A stretch of DNA of 64,000 nucleotides, from contig WHVY01000005.1 of NCBI GenBank assembly GCA_022266195.1, positions 7,068,001 to 7,132,000 of the forward strand, in the 5' to 3' direction. This document shows, piece after piece, positions 62,101 through 64,000 of this stretch (positions are counted from its first letter, which is position 1; each line of letters starts with the position of its first letter). The notes beneath the pieces were generated by a model, which was not told the DNA's origin, ran no database searches, and saw only the letters and a program-made list of their open reading frames with translations. Source of the DNA: Tetranychus cinnabarinus (Eukaryota > Arthropoda > Arachnida > Trombidiformes > Tetranychidae). Made by a program: the position numbers and the translations under genes.

Positions 62101-64000
62101 AATGGAGCGGTTACTGAAAAGGTAACAATTACTTGTCACTTGTTAAACAGTGGAAACAATAAAAGTAAATGAAGTTTGAAATATTAAAAGGTTAATAATG
62201 CACATTAAAAAAACGGAGAAAAAAAGAAAAATGAAAAAAATTCTGAAACAAGGTTTGTTAACATGGTAATGATTGTGGTTTAGTGTAATGTTTAAATTAT
62301 GATGAAGATGATTATGCAGTTTGATTGCCATGTAATTGGCTGTTTCAAGATGAGGATGAAGGAGGATGCAATAGTGAGAATTGAAAGAATAGGCTTTACA
62401 TGTAAATAATTATGACACAGGCAATCAAGGAAAGAATGAGAGAAAAGAGAGAAATGTAGTGAACAATGAAATCTCTAGGCTCTAATATTAGGAAAGGGAA
62501 AAGATGATGAAAATGATGATAATGATGATGAGGAATGAAAAAAGAGTTGTTAATGTTGTTATGAATGAGATGAATCGCGTTTCTTTGTCTATGTTTATTA
62601 TGAATAAAAATGAGTTTATTGGAGTAAAGCAAGAAAAAAAAACTGGTTAAATTAATCGACCTTTTTTTTTCTTGTGCTTCTTGTTCAACTTAATTCATGT
62701 TAATAGAATCACATTAACATTGAATACTTTTCTTCATCTTCTTCTCACTAAACCTTCCTCACTCCTTTCCTCACCCAATTTCAATTATCTTGTTCAAGAT
62801 GAGTTGATTAATTTGTTCATTAAGTCAACTTTCAGCTTTTTTTTACTCTTCACTTTACACACTTTTGTTACTTTGTTAACTTTGGATTAACTATTAAACT
62901 GTAATTGAGACAGACAAAGCAAATTATCATTATAACAATGTAATCAAACAAGTCAATCTTTTCACTCAATTAAACTTTAATCAATTAACAATGAGCAAAC
63001 AGTTAATTTGCGGTTTCATTCAATTCAATCATTTAATTCCTTCTTCTCATGTTTAACATTTTTAATTGAAACCCAATTTAACCCAAAAAGTTATATCGAT
63101 TAAATTGCAATTATTCATTTCATCTGTTGATTGATTAATTGCGTTTAATCATTTCTCCAGAATTTATTTTCATGTTCTGATTGTAATTTTACAGATTTTA
63201 ATTGCGATTTTGGTTAATTTTGAGTTTACGCTTTAAATTGGAACTCGATTTTATTGCTATTTTTGATTATCGATTCAATTGCAATTATTGTTGCATCTGA
63301 TTAATGATGATTTTTTAGCCAATTTGAATCTTGATTGTTAATTTTTCTTTTGATATTTTGGATATTCGATTGCGATTTGGGTTCTTTGCTTTGGATTGTT
63401 TCATTTTTCAACTTTAATGCTGGATTGGGTTCAAATGGGTTTGGGGGTTTCATTGAATTAAGTTTTAATTGTCTTCTGTTGTTTAATTGAAACTTGGTGA
63501 ACAATTTAAATTGTAACTTGGATTGTTTCCTTGGCTGTTCAACTTGTCTATACTTGCTTTCCAGGCAACTTATAGGCTCAGAATAGGAACCAAAATTTTG
63601 TGTGTAAACTTGCGTGAACAGTTTATCTTAATCATGATTGGAAACTCATAACATCAATATTATTATGGAAAAGGAAAAATGTTATTAGAATAAATTTTTC
63701 TTCTCTTTTCATCCTTTTCTTCCAACTCTTTCTGTCTTATTATTTTCAATTTAAAGTTAGATTTTAATGTCAATCTGATAAAATGAAATTCAATTTTGTC
63801 TTTTTGCTGTTCATTATTTTATAAATAAATGTATTTTTTGTTTGATTGCTCCGAGCATTTCATTTTGTTTTAAACTTCCGATTTTAATGTAATAACCTTT
63901 TTTTTACTTTTTTCAACTTTTTTTGCTTTAACTTTGTTTTGTTATTAAATATAAATGAAGTTTTGCTCATTTCCAGGGTTTTAAGGAATACATTTGATCG
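59001..64000. other. AT-rich intergenic region to the window end
   Basis: Apart from the start of the small ORF noted at 58933-59148, nothing gene-like is supported. It is T-rich sequence with TTC tracts (for example 60630-60790, 61037-61080) and frequent TTGATT/AATCAA words. Short open segments with splice-like edges occur at 59191-59293 (plus) and 60045-60109 (minus) and are listed only as findings. Confidence 0.5.

Overview
The window looks like nuclear DNA of a eukaryote, most likely an arthropod. I lean towards a mite or another small-genome chelicerate, but this is inference only. It is AT-rich throughout, with long T-rich, TTC/GAA and GATGAT tracts. There is no operon-like packing, candidate introns are short, and the one unmistakable gene is an animal neuropeptide-type GPCR. 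Nearly all other open frames are short, often begin at non-ATG codons, and have lengths expected by chance, so most of the window is non-coding.

Layout. 1-7,110 is AT-rich intergenic DNA with a decayed Tc1/mariner transposase (about 5,090-5,415). 7,987-9,714 is an uninterrupted 575-codon class A (rhodopsin-like) GPCR gene, with a weak TATA candidate at 7,111 and an AATAAA at 10,194. 10,200-32,000 is intergenic. It holds a speculative cysteine-rich terminal exon (18,781-18,883), two inverted-repeat hairpins near 26.2-26.4 kb and two interrupted reading frames.

32,070-41,660 is a complex tandem array of a unit of about 3.4 kb, here called R. It has one full copy (R1), one copy missing its second half (R2), and one copy missing its start but carrying an extra 1.7 kb (R3). 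A 782-bp core is identical between R1 and R3, although the flanking DNA has diverged. Each of R1, R2 and R3 carries on the minus strand a decaying exon-like segment resembling the C-terminal end of a PH domain. A rearranged fourth locus lies at 48,812-51,775 (R4). Two transposon-like elements with terminal inverted repeats are nested in the array: a 506-bp mariner-type MITE with TA flanks (39,829-40,334) and a 557-bp element with a probable 9-bp target duplication (50,053-50,609).

41,660-48,811 and 51,776-64,000 are intergenic. They contain a few small candidate ORFs, one well-framed exon candidate on the minus strand (48,512-48,626), and an inverted duplication with arms of about 205 bp at 57,759-57,963 and 58,800-59,000.

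There is one confident functional gene, so no pathway can be inferred. The main interest is the GPCR lacking the usual TM3-ECL2 cysteine pair and the internal structure of the R array. All comparisons were made by eye; no alignment or database search was run.
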